From contig NZ_ML660052.1 in the NCBI RefSeq assembly GCF_007004665.1, positions 992,001 to 1,056,000 on the forward strand: 64,000 nucleotides of DNA. The letters run 5' to 3'. A model generated the notes under the pieces. It was not told the DNA's origin. It was given only the letters and a program-made list of their open reading frames with translations, and did no database searches. Position numbers and translations under genes: made by a program. This stretch comes from Denitrobaculum tricleocarpae. Its GTDB lineage: Bacteria; Pseudomonadota; Alphaproteobacteria; Kiloniellales; Kiloniellaceae. Positions 8,608-17,292 of the stretch are shown here, piece after piece. Every line of letters starts with the position of its first letter. Positions within the stretch are counted from its first letter, which is position 1.

Positions 8608-9648
8608 ATGACGGCGTCCTTGTCACCGCGCAAGCAGGGTTTGTACATTATCGCCGGTTTTCGGGAGTCCGATGCCGGCGCGATTGTTCAGCTTTTCAGA
8701 GAAGCCTACGGCGACAACTACCTTAAAGCTTCGATCTACGATCCGGAGACCTTCATTGCCGGAAACCGAAGCCAGCAATTGATCTCTGTCGTTGCCCGAA
8801 CCGCGAGCGGTGAGGTCGTCGGGCACGTCGGGTTGTCCCGCTGTGCGCCTTCACCGAAGGTTCTTGAAATCGGTCAGGCCGTGGTCGGCGGCAATCACCG
8901 CTCCGGCGGTCTGCTGGCTGCCATGATGTCCATTGCCATCGAGCACGCCCGTGGCGCGCTGGAATGCGAGCTGCTGTTCGGGGCGGCGGTTTGTAACCAT
9001 GCCTATTCGCAAAAGGCCTGCCTCTCCTTGGGTCTGACGGAGATTGGCTATGAAATGGATTATCTGCCCGAGCGCATGTTTGTTGCGGCCCATGGTCCGA
9101 TCGGCCGTGTGGCTACGCTGAATTATGCCCGAAGCTTTGCGCCGGACAACGATACCGACGTCTATCTGCCGCCGTGTTATGCCGGAAACGTGCGTGACGT
9201 CGTCGAGCATCTGGGGGACCGTCGCCGCTTTCATGAGGCGGATGCAAGTGCCCAGCCGGGCGGGGAGAGCGAACTGACGGTTGGCGATATGCCGGATTGC
9301 GACGTTGTCGCGATCAACCTTACGCATGCAGGAGCGGACTTCGAAACCCGATTGCTGTCGCTTGAGCAAGAGGCACGTTCGAACGGCCGCGCAATGATCA
9401 AGGTTGCGGTCAATCTCGGCCAACCGGAAGTGGCGCAGGTGGTCGAGGTGCTTCGGTCGCGGGAATACTTCTGCGGTTGCGTTCTGCCCCGCTGGTTCGG
9501 AAGCGATGCCTTGCTGATGATCAAGACGTTCGGCGCTCCCAACTTTGCTGGACTTAAGATCAAGTCCGAACGCTCGCATGACCTGCGCGACCGGGTGGAA
9601 CAGGATTATCTTTCAGTCGTTGCAGCCCGAAAGGCTGTCGCGGCGTGA
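8608..9648 (+). CDS. GNAT-fold acetyltransferase-like protein with unknown C-terminal half
   Basis: 346 aa. Residues 12-165 look like a GNAT acyltransferase domain: FRESDAGAIVQLFREAYGD at the start, then VVGHVGLSR and VLEIGQAVVGGNHRSGGLLAAMM, which matches the acyl-CoA pyrophosphate-binding region, and CNHAYSQKACLSLGL near its end. The C-terminal half (about 200-330) has no motif I recognise; it has alternating hydrophobic strands and may be a second degenerate GNAT domain. The gene is monocistronic, between a terminator and a hairpin, behind an AT-rich leader. No signal peptide or membrane segment is seen. The substrate is unknown. Confidence 0.7.
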   Translation: MTASLSPRKQGLYIIAGFRESDAGAIVQLFREAYGDNYLKASIYDPETFIAGNRSQQLISVVARTASGEVVGHVGLSRCAPSPKVLEIGQAVVGGNHRSGGLLAAMMSIAIEHARGALECELLFGAAVCNHAYSQKACLSLGLTEIGYEMDYLPERMFVAAHGPIGRVATLNYARSFAPDNDTDVYLPPCYAGNVRDVVEHLGDRRRFHEADASAQPGGESELTVGDMPDCDVVAINLTHAGADFETRLLSLEQEARSNGRAMIKVAVNLGQPEVAQVVEVLRSREYFCGCVLPRWFGSDALLMIKTFGAPNFAGLKIKSERSHDLRDRVEQDYLSVVAARKAVAA

Positions 9649-9656
9649 CGAAGATT

Positions 9657-9674
9657 CCCCGGCACACGCCGGGG
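9657..9674. terminator. GC-rich hairpin between convergent genes
   Basis: CCCCGGC (9657-9663), loop ACAC, GCCGGGG (9668-9674), between the GNAT stop and the SNase-like gene's stop. There is no U tract on either strand, so termination is only suggested by position. Confidence 0.4.
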
Positions 9675-9702
9675 CGTGCAAGACCGGGCAGCGCAAGCAG
9701 CC

Positions 9703-10197
9703 TTACTCCCAGACCGGCTCGATGTCATTCCGCCAAAGGCCGCGCCGTTCGGCACGGGCTTTTGTCTCTTCTTCGAGATAGCGTTCCGCACCTGCCGCAT
9801 TTGTGAGGGCCCAGCCCTGCTCGACCAGCCAGGCGTTGAGTTCCGGACCACCGACACCGCCCAGGTAGCAAAGCCCCAGAAAGGTTCCGCTTGCGGTCCG
9901 GCCCCGGTCAAGACAGGTGATCCAGTGATTGCCCACCCGGTTCAGGGTGGCCCAGCGCGCGTCGCGGCCACAGCTCCAGGCTGTTTGGCTCTCTGTGCAG
10001 CTTTGGTCGTTGCCCGGGGCCCGAAGCCCTTCCAGCTGAACAAGCGTGCCGCCGATTTCAATAATGGCCGGACTGAAAACCTGAGACTGCTTACCCTCGA
10101 CTTTGGCATTGGCGTCGGCCGTGCCCAAAAGCGCAAAGAGCCCGGCGAGACAGGCAAGAGGAAAGAGAAGGAGCGGGAATCGTACTTTGTTTTTCAT
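9703..10197 (-). CDS. Secreted thermonuclease (SNase)-like protein
   Basis: 164 aa with a clear Sec signal peptide (MKNKVRFP, hydrophobic core, cleavage near ADANA at about residue 31), followed by a staphylococcal-nuclease-like OB fold: AIIEIGGTLVQLEGLRAP, WSCGRDARWATLNRVG, ITCLDRGR, LGLCYLGGVGGPELNAWLVEQGWAL, and the closing EEETKARAERRGLWRND. The last segment is very typical of SNase-like proteins. The strict catalytic Arg/Glu set is not obvious, so nuclease activity is uncertain. ATG 10197 is chosen over the longer open frame, whose first 57 residues are Arg-rich shadow of the PilZ gene. It lies 38 bases after the PilZ gene and may be cotranscribed with it. Confidence 0.8.
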   Translation of the reverse strand: MKNKVRFPLLLFPLACLAGLFALLGTADANAKVEGKQSQVFSPAIIEIGGTLVQLEGLRAPGNDQSCTESQTAWSCGRDARWATLNRVGNHWITCLDRGRTASGTFLGLCYLGGVGGPELNAWLVEQGWALTNAAGAERYLEEETKARAERRGLWRNDIEPVWE

Positions 10198-10235
10198 GAG
10201 TGCAAGTGTTGCACGAGTCCCGGTCTGAGATACAG

Positions 10236-10625
10236 CTAGACTTCTTTGAGGTTGCGAACGACGCTTGTCGCGTCCAGACACTCCTCGGGCAGCAGGCCGT
10301 CGAGGACGTTGGCGACGTCTCTGGGATCGTCGGTAAACCTCAAGCCCCAGACGCCATCTTCCTGCCACACGACTTCGACATCAAGGTCGGTCGAACGTGC
10401 GAGGCGCAACTTGACGACTTCCTTGCCCTCAGGTGCGCCGTCGAGGCAGACGCGTGCGCCCGTGATGGAGAGGTCGATGACGGCGCAATCGAGTGTCTCG
10501 ATTTCATTGATGAGGCAGCCGGACAGAACGACCTGGGCCCGTTTGTACTGGCGCTGCTCAGCCACGTCTTGGGAATGAACTGTGGTTTTCATGACGTTCA
10601 TCACTTCTTCGCCGTAGAAACTCAT
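10236..10625 (-). CDS. PilZ domain protein (possible c-di-GMP receptor)
   Basis: About 129 aa consisting of a single PilZ domain. The Arg-rich switch motif is present as QRQYKR, and the second motif as DLSITGARV, followed by a beta barrel (VVKLRLARSTDLDVEVVW, GVWGLRF). These two motifs are what PilZ domains use to bind cyclic di-GMP. The exact start is unclear: ATG 10625 is used, but ATG 10601 or 10592, behind GAAGAAG, are also possible. No flagellar or polysaccharide gene adjoins it, so the output is unknown. Cytosolic. Confidence 0.8.
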   Translation of the reverse strand: MSFYGEEVMNVMKTTVHSQDVAEQRQYKRAQVVLSGCLINEIETLDCAVIDLSITGARVCLDGAPEGKEVVKLRLARSTDLDVEVVWQEDGVWGLRFTDDPRDVANVLDGLLPEECLDATSVVRNLKEV

Positions 10626-10827
10626 TGCGGCGCGCAAGGCTCAGACCTCAAACCTCAAACCCTTGCCACTCGGAGACCGCCCGCCATAGCCCCGCGGGCC
10701 TGGGATGTCTTTAGAGTTGCCGATAACCCGAAGTCTGCCGCAGCTTGATTAAGAAAGGATCAAAAAATCAACCAGATCGCTAAATTTCCTCAAAGTGAAC
10801 GCCCGCCTCGATCTATGCACGCACAGG

Positions 10828-11304
10828 TTACGATTGATCTTGGGATGTCCGGCCACAGTCAACTGCGGGCGTGTCTTTTGCCGAGGAGAGGGCAATTGCA
10901 GTATGGCTCCGGATCACCCCTTCAATTGTCTTGATTTTATCAGTAATTGTGCGTTCCAGAGCCAAGGCATTACTTGCACGAATTTTTAGCAGATAGTCGA
11001 AGTCGCCGGTCACATGGTGGCATTCCTGAACTTCGGGAAGTTTGACGACCTTGTCGAGGAAGCCTGCGACTGTTTTCGGATGACTTAAAGTGATCTGGAC
11101 GAAGGCGCAAATGTCGAGGCCGAGGGCAATGGGATCCAGGATGGCAACCTGGGCTTTGATAATGCCGCGTGCCTGCAGCCTTTTCAGGCGATCATGAACT
11201 GTTGACGGGGAGAGACCGCATTGCTTCGCCAGTTCAGCGTAGGACTGCCTGCAATCATCCTGGATCAGGGCCAGAAGCCTGCGGTCAGATTGATCAACTT
11301 CCAT
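10828..11304 (-). CDS. Lrp/AsnC-family transcriptional regulator
   Basis: 158 aa. It has an N-terminal winged helix (DRRLLALIQDDCRQSYAELAKQCGLSPSTVHDRLKRLQARGIIKAQ) and a C-terminal RAM/AsnC ligand domain (ITLSHPKTVAGFLDKV, HHVTGDFDYLLKI). Such proteins sense amino acids. It diverges from a LysE-type exporter across an AT-rich 75-base region, the classic arrangement in which the Lrp-type protein controls the exporter gene. The final 15 residues (DTPAVDCGRTSQDQS) form a hydrophilic tail. Confidence 0.92.
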   Translation of the reverse strand: MEVDQSDRRLLALIQDDCRQSYAELAKQCGLSPSTVHDRLKRLQARGIIKAQVAILDPIALGLDICAFVQITLSHPKTVAGFLDKVVKLPEVQECHHVTGDFDYLLKIRASNALALERTITDKIKTIEGVIRSHTAIALSSAKDTPAVDCGRTSQDQS

Positions 11305-11379
11305 GAAGATAATAATCCGTGATTTATCCGAATAAAGGTGATAATTTCCGGAAAATATACGGAAATATGGCTAATTTCA

Positions 11380-12015
11380 ATGATTATGTTGTTTTTTCAA
11401 GGCTTATTGTTAGGCTTGTCGGTTGCCGCTCCCGTCGGCCCGATCGGCGTGCTTTGCATCCGGCGCAGCCTGAGCCAGGGGATGGGGGTGGGGTTTGCGT
11501 CCGGTCTCGGGGCCGCCGTTGCCGATGCTTTTTACGGGGCCGTTGCCGCCTTTGGCCTTACGGCGATATCGAGCTTTCTGATCGAGATAGAGGGTGCGCT
11601 GCTTCTGGGGGGCGGACTGTTTCTTCTGTGGCTCGGTGTGAAGACTTTTCGAGCGGTTCCGGCCCCGCTGGGTTCGGGCGGGCAAAATGGCGGCGCTGCC
11701 AGTGCCTTCCTCTCCTGTGTCGTTTTAACGCTTGCCAACCCCGCGACGATCTTTTCCTTCGTGGCTCTTTTTTCGGGACTTGGCTTTGCCGGTTCAAGTA
11801 CAGCACAGGCCCATGGCTACGGCGGGGCTGTCATTCTGGTGGCGGGTGTTTTTTTGGGTTCGGCACTCTGGTGGCTGGGCCTGAGCGGCAGTGTCGGTTT
11901 GTTCCGGAACCGGATGACGTCACACGCGCTGAAGCGGATTAATCAGCTGTCGGGCAGCATTCTGACAGTCTTTGGCCTTGCCGCCCTGATGCGGTTCGTC
12001 TGGCCCGACATCTGA
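11380..12015 (+). CDS. LysE-family amino-acid exporter
   Basis: About 211 aa inner-membrane protein with six hydrophobic segments and the LysE/RhtB signature at the N-terminus (GLLLGLSVAAPVGPIGVLCIRRSLSQG), then LLGGGLFLLWLGVKTFR and LTLANPATIFSFVALFSGLG. ATG 11380 or 11386 is the likely start; the frame is open to GTG 11338 but that extension is polar and covers the divergent promoter. It exports an amino acid or similar solute, probably under control of the adjacent Lrp-type regulator. The gene ends 9 bases before a palindromic repeat. Confidence 0.88.
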   Translation: MIMLFFQGLLLGLSVAAPVGPIGVLCIRRSLSQGMGVGFASGLGAAVADAFYGAVAAFGLTAISSFLIEIEGALLLGGGLFLLWLGVKTFRAVPAPLGSGGQNGGAASAFLSCVVLTLANPATIFSFVALFSGLGFAGSSTAQAHGYGGAVILVAGVFLGSALWWLGLSGSVGLFRNRMTSHALKRINQLSGSILTVFGLAALMRFVWPDI

Positions 12016-12024
12016 TCCTATCCG

Positions 12025-12106
12025 CTAGTGTGATGTTTCTGAAGTTCGCCGCGTAGCATGCGGCGAATTTTAGAGACTGAATCACACTAGATTCAACGGG
12101 ACACTA
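12025..12106 (-). repeat. Palindromic repeat element, copy 1
   Basis: A 66-base imperfect palindrome (12025-12090) with 10-bp perfect ends (CTAGTGTGAT / ATCACACTAG) and a central TTCGCCGC / GCGGCGAA stem, extended by ATTCAACGGGACACTA to 12106, so the whole unit ends TAGTGT / ACACTA. The glpK stop codon (TAG, 12106-12104) is the element's terminal TAG. Copy 2 at 15591-15722 is nearly identical over the 66 bases but inverted. Confidence 0.9.
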
Positions 12107-13591
12107 TGAGCGGACCCGACGGACGGCATCCAGCCAGCCGGCGTAGCGGCTCTCGCGCTCGTCGCCGGACATGCGGGGTTCGAAACGGCCGGTGCTTTGC
12201 CATGTTTCGGCGATGCCCTCCGGACCTTTGAAAACACCGCTCTTGAGGCCGGCCAGGCTCGCGGCGCCCAACGCGGTGGTCTCGGCCACCACGGGACGCT
12301 CGACGGCGACGCCCAGGATGTCGGCCAGCATCTGCAGCATCCAGTTGTTGGCGACCATGCCGCCGTCAACCCGCAGAGTTTCCAGTCCGCTGGCACCGTC
12401 CGCTTCCATGGCTTTCAGCAGATCGCGGGTCTGATAGCAGACGGCCTCGAGGGTGGCGCGGGCAATCTCCGCCGGCCCCGTGGCGCGGGTCAGGCCGAAG
12501 ACGGCGCCGCGCGCGTCGGCGTCCCAATAGGGCGCGCCCAAACCAGTGAAGGCCGGAACCACGTATATCGCCTGCGTGGCATCCGCGGACTTCGCCAGTC
12601 CTTCGGTCTCGGCGGCTGAGGAGATGATCTTCAGCCCGTCGCGCAGCCACTGCACCGCGGCGCCCGCCACGAAGATACTGCCTTCCAGGGCGTAGGTGGT
12701 TTTACCGTCGATCCGATAGGCAACGGTGGTCAGCAGCCGATTGGCCGACGTCAGGGCATTTTCGCCCGTGTTCATGAGGGCGAAGCAGCCGGTGCCATAG
12801 GTCGACTTCATCATACCGGCGTCGAAGCAGGCCTGACCGACCGTGGCGGCCTGCTGGTCTCCTGCGATACCCAGGATCGGGATCGGCGCGCCAAAGAGAT
12901 TTGCGTCCGTCGCGCCAAATTCGGCATTGCTGTCGTAGACCTCGGGAAGCAGGGAAGCCGGTACTCCGAAGAGCTCAAGCAGATCCTCGTCCCAGGCCTG
13001 CCGGTGGATGTCGAACAGCATGGTCCGGGCGGCGTTTGTGGCGTCGGTCGCATGAACCTTGCCGCCGGTCAGACGCCACAGCAGGAAACAATCGATGGTC
13101 CCGAAGGCGAGCTCGCCACGCTCGGCCCGGGCGCGCAGCCCTTCCACGTTCTCGAGCAACCAGGCGATCTTCGTGGCCGAGAAGTAAGAGTCGATCAGTA
13201 GGCCGGTGCGCGCCTGGACCATCGGTTCATGGCCATCCTTCTTGAGGCGGTCGCAGAGTGGGGCGGAGCGCCGGTCCTGCCAGACGATCGCCTTGTGCAC
13301 CGCTTCTCCGGTCTTACGGTCCCAGATCACCGTTGTCTCGCGCTGGTTGGTAATGCCCAGGGCCGCGATATCGGTGGCGGCCACTCTGGCATTGGAGAGG
13401 GCGCCTTTGACCACGCCGACGGTGTCGCGCCAGATATCCTCGACATCGTGCTCAACCCACCCGGACTGGGGGAAATGTTGCGGCAGTTCCTGCTGGGCCT
13501 GCCCCATCGGCCGACCGGCATCATCGAATATCAATGCCCGGCTGCTGGTCGTGCCCTGATCGATGGCAAGCAGTGATCGCGCTGAAGACAT
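12104..13591 (-). CDS. glpK: Glycerol kinase
   Basis: Phosphorylates glycerol to sn-glycerol 3-phosphate with ATP. The FGGY-kinase motifs are all present: [15 protein letters not shown] at the N-terminus, the [15 protein letters not shown] segment, [27 protein letters not shown] and [13 protein letters not shown] 13591 (495 aa) is chosen because it follows GGGAGA and starts directly at the kinase fold; the open frame continues 74 codons upstream without family features. No glycerol facilitator or G3P dehydrogenase is adjacent. The TAG stop is contributed by a palindromic repeat. Confidence 0.97.
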   Translation of the reverse strand: MSSARSLLAIDQGTTSSRALIFDDAGRPMGQAQQELPQHFPQSGWVEHDVEDIWRDTVGVVKGALSNARVAATDIAALGITNQRETTVIWDRKTGEAVHKAIVWQDRRSAPLCDRLKKDGHEPMVQARTGLLIDSYFSATKIAWLLENVEGLRARAERGELAFGTIDCFLLWRLTGGKVHATDATNAARTMLFDIHRQAWDEDLLELFGVPASLLPEVYDSNAEFGATDANLFGAPIPILGIAGDQQAATVGQACFDAGMMKSTYGTGCFALMNTGENALTSANRLLTTVAYRIDGKTTYALEGSIFVAGAAVQWLRDGLKIISSAAETEGLAKSADATQAIYVVPAFTGLGAPYWDADARGAVFGLTRATGPAEIARATLEAVCYQTRDLLKAMEADGASGLETLRVDGGMVANNWMLQMLADILGVAVERPVVAETTALGAASLAGLKSGVFKGPEGIAETWQSTGRFEPRMSGDERESRYAGWLDAVRRVRS

Positions 13592-13885
13592 GGCGTCTTT
13601 CTCCCTGGTCTGCCGCCGCCGGAAATTAGCTCTAACCGGTCTTTGCGGCCTTAATCTCGAAACGAGTCCGGAATATAGAGCAGGAACCTTCTCGACGGAA
13701 AGAGCCAAGAAAAGACCCTGTACAAGACCTGCCGCAGCGGCAAATGCGCCGCGCATCTGAGCCATTCCACATGGCGGAAAGCCTTCTGCTTGTGAATCCA
13801 CGGCGCTTGGCAATAATTGCGCCGTAATCCCTCACGTTCCAGCCAACGGAAACGAGGGACCTCTGTCCAGCAAGGAGAAAACTCA

Positions 13886-15109
13886 GTGCCTCAAATCAAT
13901 GCCGATCGCCTGCTTGCCGACCTGCGGCATCTTCGTTCCATCGGTGCGGTCGATAACGGGGTGGTTCGGCCCGCGCTCTCCGAGAAAGACATGGAAGCAC
14001 GGCATTGGCTCAAAGCGCAGTATGAGGCGGCTGGCCTGGACGCTACGATTGATGGCGTCGGCAATGTCCTGGGCCGCTCCCCCAACGCCGGCAAGGCGCT
14101 TTTGATCGGGTCGCATTCCGATACTCAACCAACGGGTGGTTGGCTGGATGGGGCCATGGGGGTGATCTATGGTCTCGAAGTCGCTCGTGCGCTGCGCGAA
14201 GATCCCGATACCGCGCATCTGGCGGTCGATGCCGTCTCTCTTCAAGACGAGGAGTCGCGGTTTTTCGGCTGCATGGGCAGCCGCTCGCTCTGTGGTTTCT
14301 TCACGCCCGAGATGGAGGCCGGTGCGCGGGACAAGGACGGTGTTCTGCTTGCCGACGCGCTTAAGGACGCCGGATTAAAGGATGCGCCGCGCATCAGGTT
14401 GGATCGTGAGCGTTATCTGGGTTTCCTTGAAGCGCATATCGAGCAGGGACCGCATCTGGAAGAAGACGGCAACGCTATTGGCGTTGTGACCTCGATCGTC
14501 GGCCTGGGCGGCTTGCAGATCAAGTTCGAGGGCCAGCAAAATCACGCCGGCACCACCATGATGTCGATCCGCAAGGATGCCTCGGCGGCACTATATGCGC
14601 TGGCCAACGCGATCAACGAGGAGTTTCCGAAGGTCGCGGGTCCGCGCTCGGTCTGGACCATGGGCCGCGCTGTGATCAAGCCGGGCGCGGCTTCGATCGT
14701 GCCGGGTTACGCGGAGCTGGATTTGCAATACCGGGATGCCTCGACGACGGTGCTGGATGCTTTCGAAGCAACGGTGGCGCGGTTGATTGGCGAGATCAAT
14801 GCACGCGGTGGCGCTAGAGTCTCGGCGGAGCCGGCCCGGGTCCGGGTCGCGCCCGCACATATGGATGAGGGCTTTCGAAAACACATTGCCGCCGCGGCGG
14901 GAAAACATGCACCCGGGAAGTGGACGGAAATGCCCAGCGGGGCTTTCCACGACGCGGGTGTGATCGCCGACTTCATGCCCTGTGCTATGCTCTTCATTCC
15001 CTCCATTGGGGGAATCAGCCACGACTTCGCGGAGGACAGTCACGACCAGGACATCGCGCGCGGCTGTCAGGTCCTCGCCGACGCCGCGGCTTCGATCCTA
15101 TCTGCGTAA
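13886..15109 (+). CDS. M20-family Zn-dependent amidohydrolase (N-carbamoyl-amino-acid hydrolase / allantoate amidohydrolase type)
   Basis: 407 aa. The metal ligands of the family are recognisable: HSDT in LLIGSHSDTQPTGG, DEE in LQDEESRFFG, His in LEAHIEQGP, and the C-terminal SIGGISHDFAED. The dimerisation/substrate segment has NHAGTTMM. These enzymes hydrolyse N-carbamoyl-L-amino acids, ureidopropionate or allantoate in the cytosol. GTG 13886 is chosen because AAGGAG lies 8 bases upstream; the open frame to 13817 has no such site. It is followed closely by a NUDIX gene. The exact substrate is undecided. Confidence 0.88.
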   Translation: MPQINADRLLADLRHLRSIGAVDNGVVRPALSEKDMEARHWLKAQYEAAGLDATIDGVGNVLGRSPNAGKALLIGSHSDTQPTGGWLDGAMGVIYGLEVARALREDPDTAHLAVDAVSLQDEESRFFGCMGSRSLCGFFTPEMEAGARDKDGVLLADALKDAGLKDAPRIRLDRERYLGFLEAHIEQGPHLEEDGNAIGVVTSIVGLGGLQIKFEGQQNHAGTTMMSIRKDASAALYALANAINEEFPKVAGPRSVWTMGRAVIKPGAASIVPGYAELDLQYRDASTTVLDAFEATVARLIGEINARGGARVSAEPARVRVAPAHMDEGFRKHIAAAAGKHAPGKWTEMPSGAFHDAGVIADFMPCAMLFIPSIGGISHDFAEDSHDQDIARGCQVLADAAASILSA

Positions 15110-15133
15110 CTCTTGAACAAGCAGTCCGGGAGC

Positions 15134-15580
15134 ATGCGAAAACGCCCTTCAGCGCGGCTCTTGGTTTTAGATCCTCAGAACCGGATTCTGCTGTTCCACT
15201 TCCGGTTCGATGAGGGTCCATTGGCCGGGAAGCAGTATTGGGCGACACCCGGCGGCGCGCTTGAACCAGGCGAGAACTATCAGGAAGCCGCATGGCGCGA
15301 ACTCTATGAAGAGACTGGTATCTCAGGCGATGTCGGTGAGGAAGTTGCTCAAAGAGATGTAATTTTCGAAACACCGTCAGGTGACAGTGTGATGGCCGAT
15401 GAGCGTTATTTCCTGGTGCGCGTCTCCGACAACCGTATCGATAAGAGCGGCCAAGGCGCCGCAGAGTCGCAGTACATGCGGGCTCACAAATGGTGGTCCC
15501 CGGAAGACATCAGGGAAACCTCCGAAGTCGTGTTCCCGGAAGAGCTTGAGGCTCTTCTGATGCAGTTGAGCGTCAAATGA
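15134..15580 (+). CDS. NUDIX hydrolase
   Basis: 148 aa single-domain hydrolase. The NUDIX box is complete, GGALEPGENYQEAAWRELYEETGI, shown here as GGALEPGE...REL.EETGI, with its catalytic glutamates. It cleaves a nucleoside diphosphate linked to another group; the substrate is not readable. ATG 15134 gives a natural start (MRKRPSARLLVLD); a TTG at 15113 is also possible. It lies just after the amidohydrolase stop and is probably cotranscribed. Its TGA lies 10 bases before the palindromic repeat copy 2. Confidence 0.88.
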   Translation: MRKRPSARLLVLDPQNRILLFHFRFDEGPLAGKQYWATPGGALEPGENYQEAAWRELYEETGISGDVGEEVAQRDVIFETPSGDSVMADERYFLVRVSDNRIDKSGQGAAESQYMRAHKWWSPEDIRETSEVVFPEELEALLMQLSVK

Positions 15581-15590
15581 CGGCAGGCTC

Positions 15591-15722
15591 TAGTATCCCG
15601 AATCTGAAATTCACTTCATTGAATTTCAGATTCAACGGGACACTAACTCATTGAATCTAGTGTGATTCAGTTTCTAAAATTCGCCGCACATTATGCGGTG
15701 AACTTCAGAAACATCACACTAG
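15591..15722 (+). repeat. Palindromic repeat element, copy 2 (composite)
   Basis: Two nested palindromes. 15591-15645 runs TAGTATCCCG ... CGGGACACTA, with an AATCTGAAATTCA / TGAATTTCAGATT stem. 15657-15722 is the 66-base CTAGTGTGAT ... ATCACACTAG palindrome also found at 12025. It is inverted relative to copy 1. The terminal CTAG supplies the TAG stop codon (15721-15719) of the minus-strand amidohydrolase. It also follows the NUDIX stop, where it could act as a terminator-like structure. Confidence 0.9.
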
Positions 15723-17185
15723 TGCCGGTGTCTGAGGGCGCGGCCTGGCCTGGCACCGGTGAAGGCGCCGTCGCTCCAGACCTTGCGGCCGTTGACGAAG
15801 ACGCTGTCGATGCCCTTGGCCGGTGTCGTCGGGTGCTCGAAACTGGCCGAATCTTCGATTTCCTCCGCGTCGAAGATCACGAGGTCAGCAAAAGCACCCG
15901 GCCGAATCACGCCGCGATCCTTGAGCTTGAATTGTTCGGCGGTCATGGACGTCATTTTGCGGACGGCGGTTTCCAGGGTGAAGAGGCCTTCATCTCTGGC
16001 GTAGTGGCCTAACACGCGGGGGAAGGTGCCCCAGAGGCGCGGATGCGGATGCTCGTCGCCGGGTATGCCGTCCGATCCGATCAGGGTGTGCGGGTAGGCG
16101 AGGATGCGCCGGACGTCGTCTTCATCCATGGAAAAGAAGATTCCGCCGGCGGGCAGGAGCGACTCGATCGTCTCGTCGACTGAGAGCGCCATATCCTTAG
16201 CGACATCTTCCAGATCCCAGCCCGAGTACTTGGGATGAGGCACGGACCAGGTGACGAGAACCTTTGACGCCGTCATCAGGCGTCCGGCATCCAGCATGGT
16301 TGAGCCCGCGATGTAGGGGTAGGCGTCCAGCGCTATCGCTTGAGTCTTGCGAGCCTGATCGATGGCGGCGAGGGTCTCCGCCGAGCGGCCATGGTTGTTG
16401 CGGCCGACGCATTTGTGATGAGAGATCAGGACGGGAATGGCGGCGTCCCGCCCGATCCTCGCGGTCTCGGCGATGGAGTCCGCGATGTGATCGGCTTCGT
16501 CACGCATATGGGTGGTATGGATGGCGTCGAATTCGCTGAAGCCTTCCAAGATCTCGATCACCTCTTCGGTGGTGGCTTCACGGGCCGGAGGATAGAAAAG
16601 CCCGGTGGAGAAGCCGGCGGCGCCCGCTTCCATGCATTCGCCTAGGCTTTTGCGCATCGCCGCGACTTCGTCCTGTGTGGCCGTCCGGTCCAGGCGTTCC
16701 ATGGCCGACAGCCTTAGCGTCGAATGGCCGACCTGACAAACGGCATTAACGGCGGCCGGGTCTTTGTCCAAAGCATCCAGATAAGCGCCAAAGCTGGGAT
16801 GAAAGTCCTTTGGGTTGCCGGAGAGGAGATCGATCGGCGAGGGCGGCCTGCGATCGATGGTGAGCGGTGCGATACTGACCCCACAGTTTCCGGTCACGAC
16901 TGTCGTGACGCCCTGACTGATCTTGCAGGACATGTCGGGTGTGGCCAGAAGCGCGTGGTCATCGTGGGTGTGAGAGTCGATAAAACCCGGCGCGAGCACC
17001 TTGCCACTTGCGTCGATCTCGCTTGCGCCCTTGGCCTGGGAGAGGTCGCCGACTGCGGTGATACGATCCCCGTCGACGGCGAGGTCGCCGCTTACCGACG
17101 CGGTGCCGCTGCCGTCGATGATGCGCGCGTTTCTGATGATGAGATCGTGGTGCGCGCTCTGCGCGATGTTCGTATTTTCTGTCAC
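15719..17185 (-). CDS. N-acyl-D-amino-acid deacylase family amidohydrolase
   Basis: 488 aa of the D-aminoacylase branch of the amidohydrolase superfamily. It shows the N-terminal beta strand DLIIRNARIIDGSG, the metal motif GFIDSHTHDDHAL, VVTGNCGVS with the bridging Cys, THMRDEADHI, LISHHKCVG and the C-terminal GSDGIPG and PGAFADLVIFD. These enzymes release free D-amino acids from N-acyl forms; dipeptidase-like alternatives cannot be excluded. It diverges from an aminotransferase gene at 17293. The last residues (RALRHRH) end at a TAG provided by the palindromic repeat, so the natural C-terminus may have been altered by insertion. Confidence 0.88.
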   Translation of the reverse strand: MTENTNIAQSAHHDLIIRNARIIDGSGTASVSGDLAVDGDRITAVGDLSQAKGASEIDASGKVLAPGFIDSHTHDDHALLATPDMSCKISQGVTTVVTGNCGVSIAPLTIDRRPPSPIDLLSGNPKDFHPSFGAYLDALDKDPAAVNAVCQVGHSTLRLSAMERLDRTATQDEVAAMRKSLGECMEAGAAGFSTGLFYPPAREATTEEVIEILEGFSEFDAIHTTHMRDEADHIADSIAETARIGRDAAIPVLISHHKCVGRNNHGRSAETLAAIDQARKTQAIALDAYPYIAGSTMLDAGRLMTASKVLVTWSVPHPKYSGWDLEDVAKDMALSVDETIESLLPAGGIFFSMDEDDVRRILAYPHTLIGSDGIPGDEHPHPRLWGTFPRVLGHYARDEGLFTLETAVRKMTSMTAEQFKLKDRGVIRPGAFADLVIFDAEEIEDSASFEHPTTPAKGIDSVFVNGRKVWSDGAFTGARPGRALRHRH

Positions 17186-17292
17186 GGGACTGTCCGTTTT
17201 TATGGAAGTGTCTTCTTAGATAGCAGAATATCGCGCTATGGGTTAGAGGGGTCGGCGCGATAAGGGGCTCCTAGGCTGTTGAAGGCGCGTTG

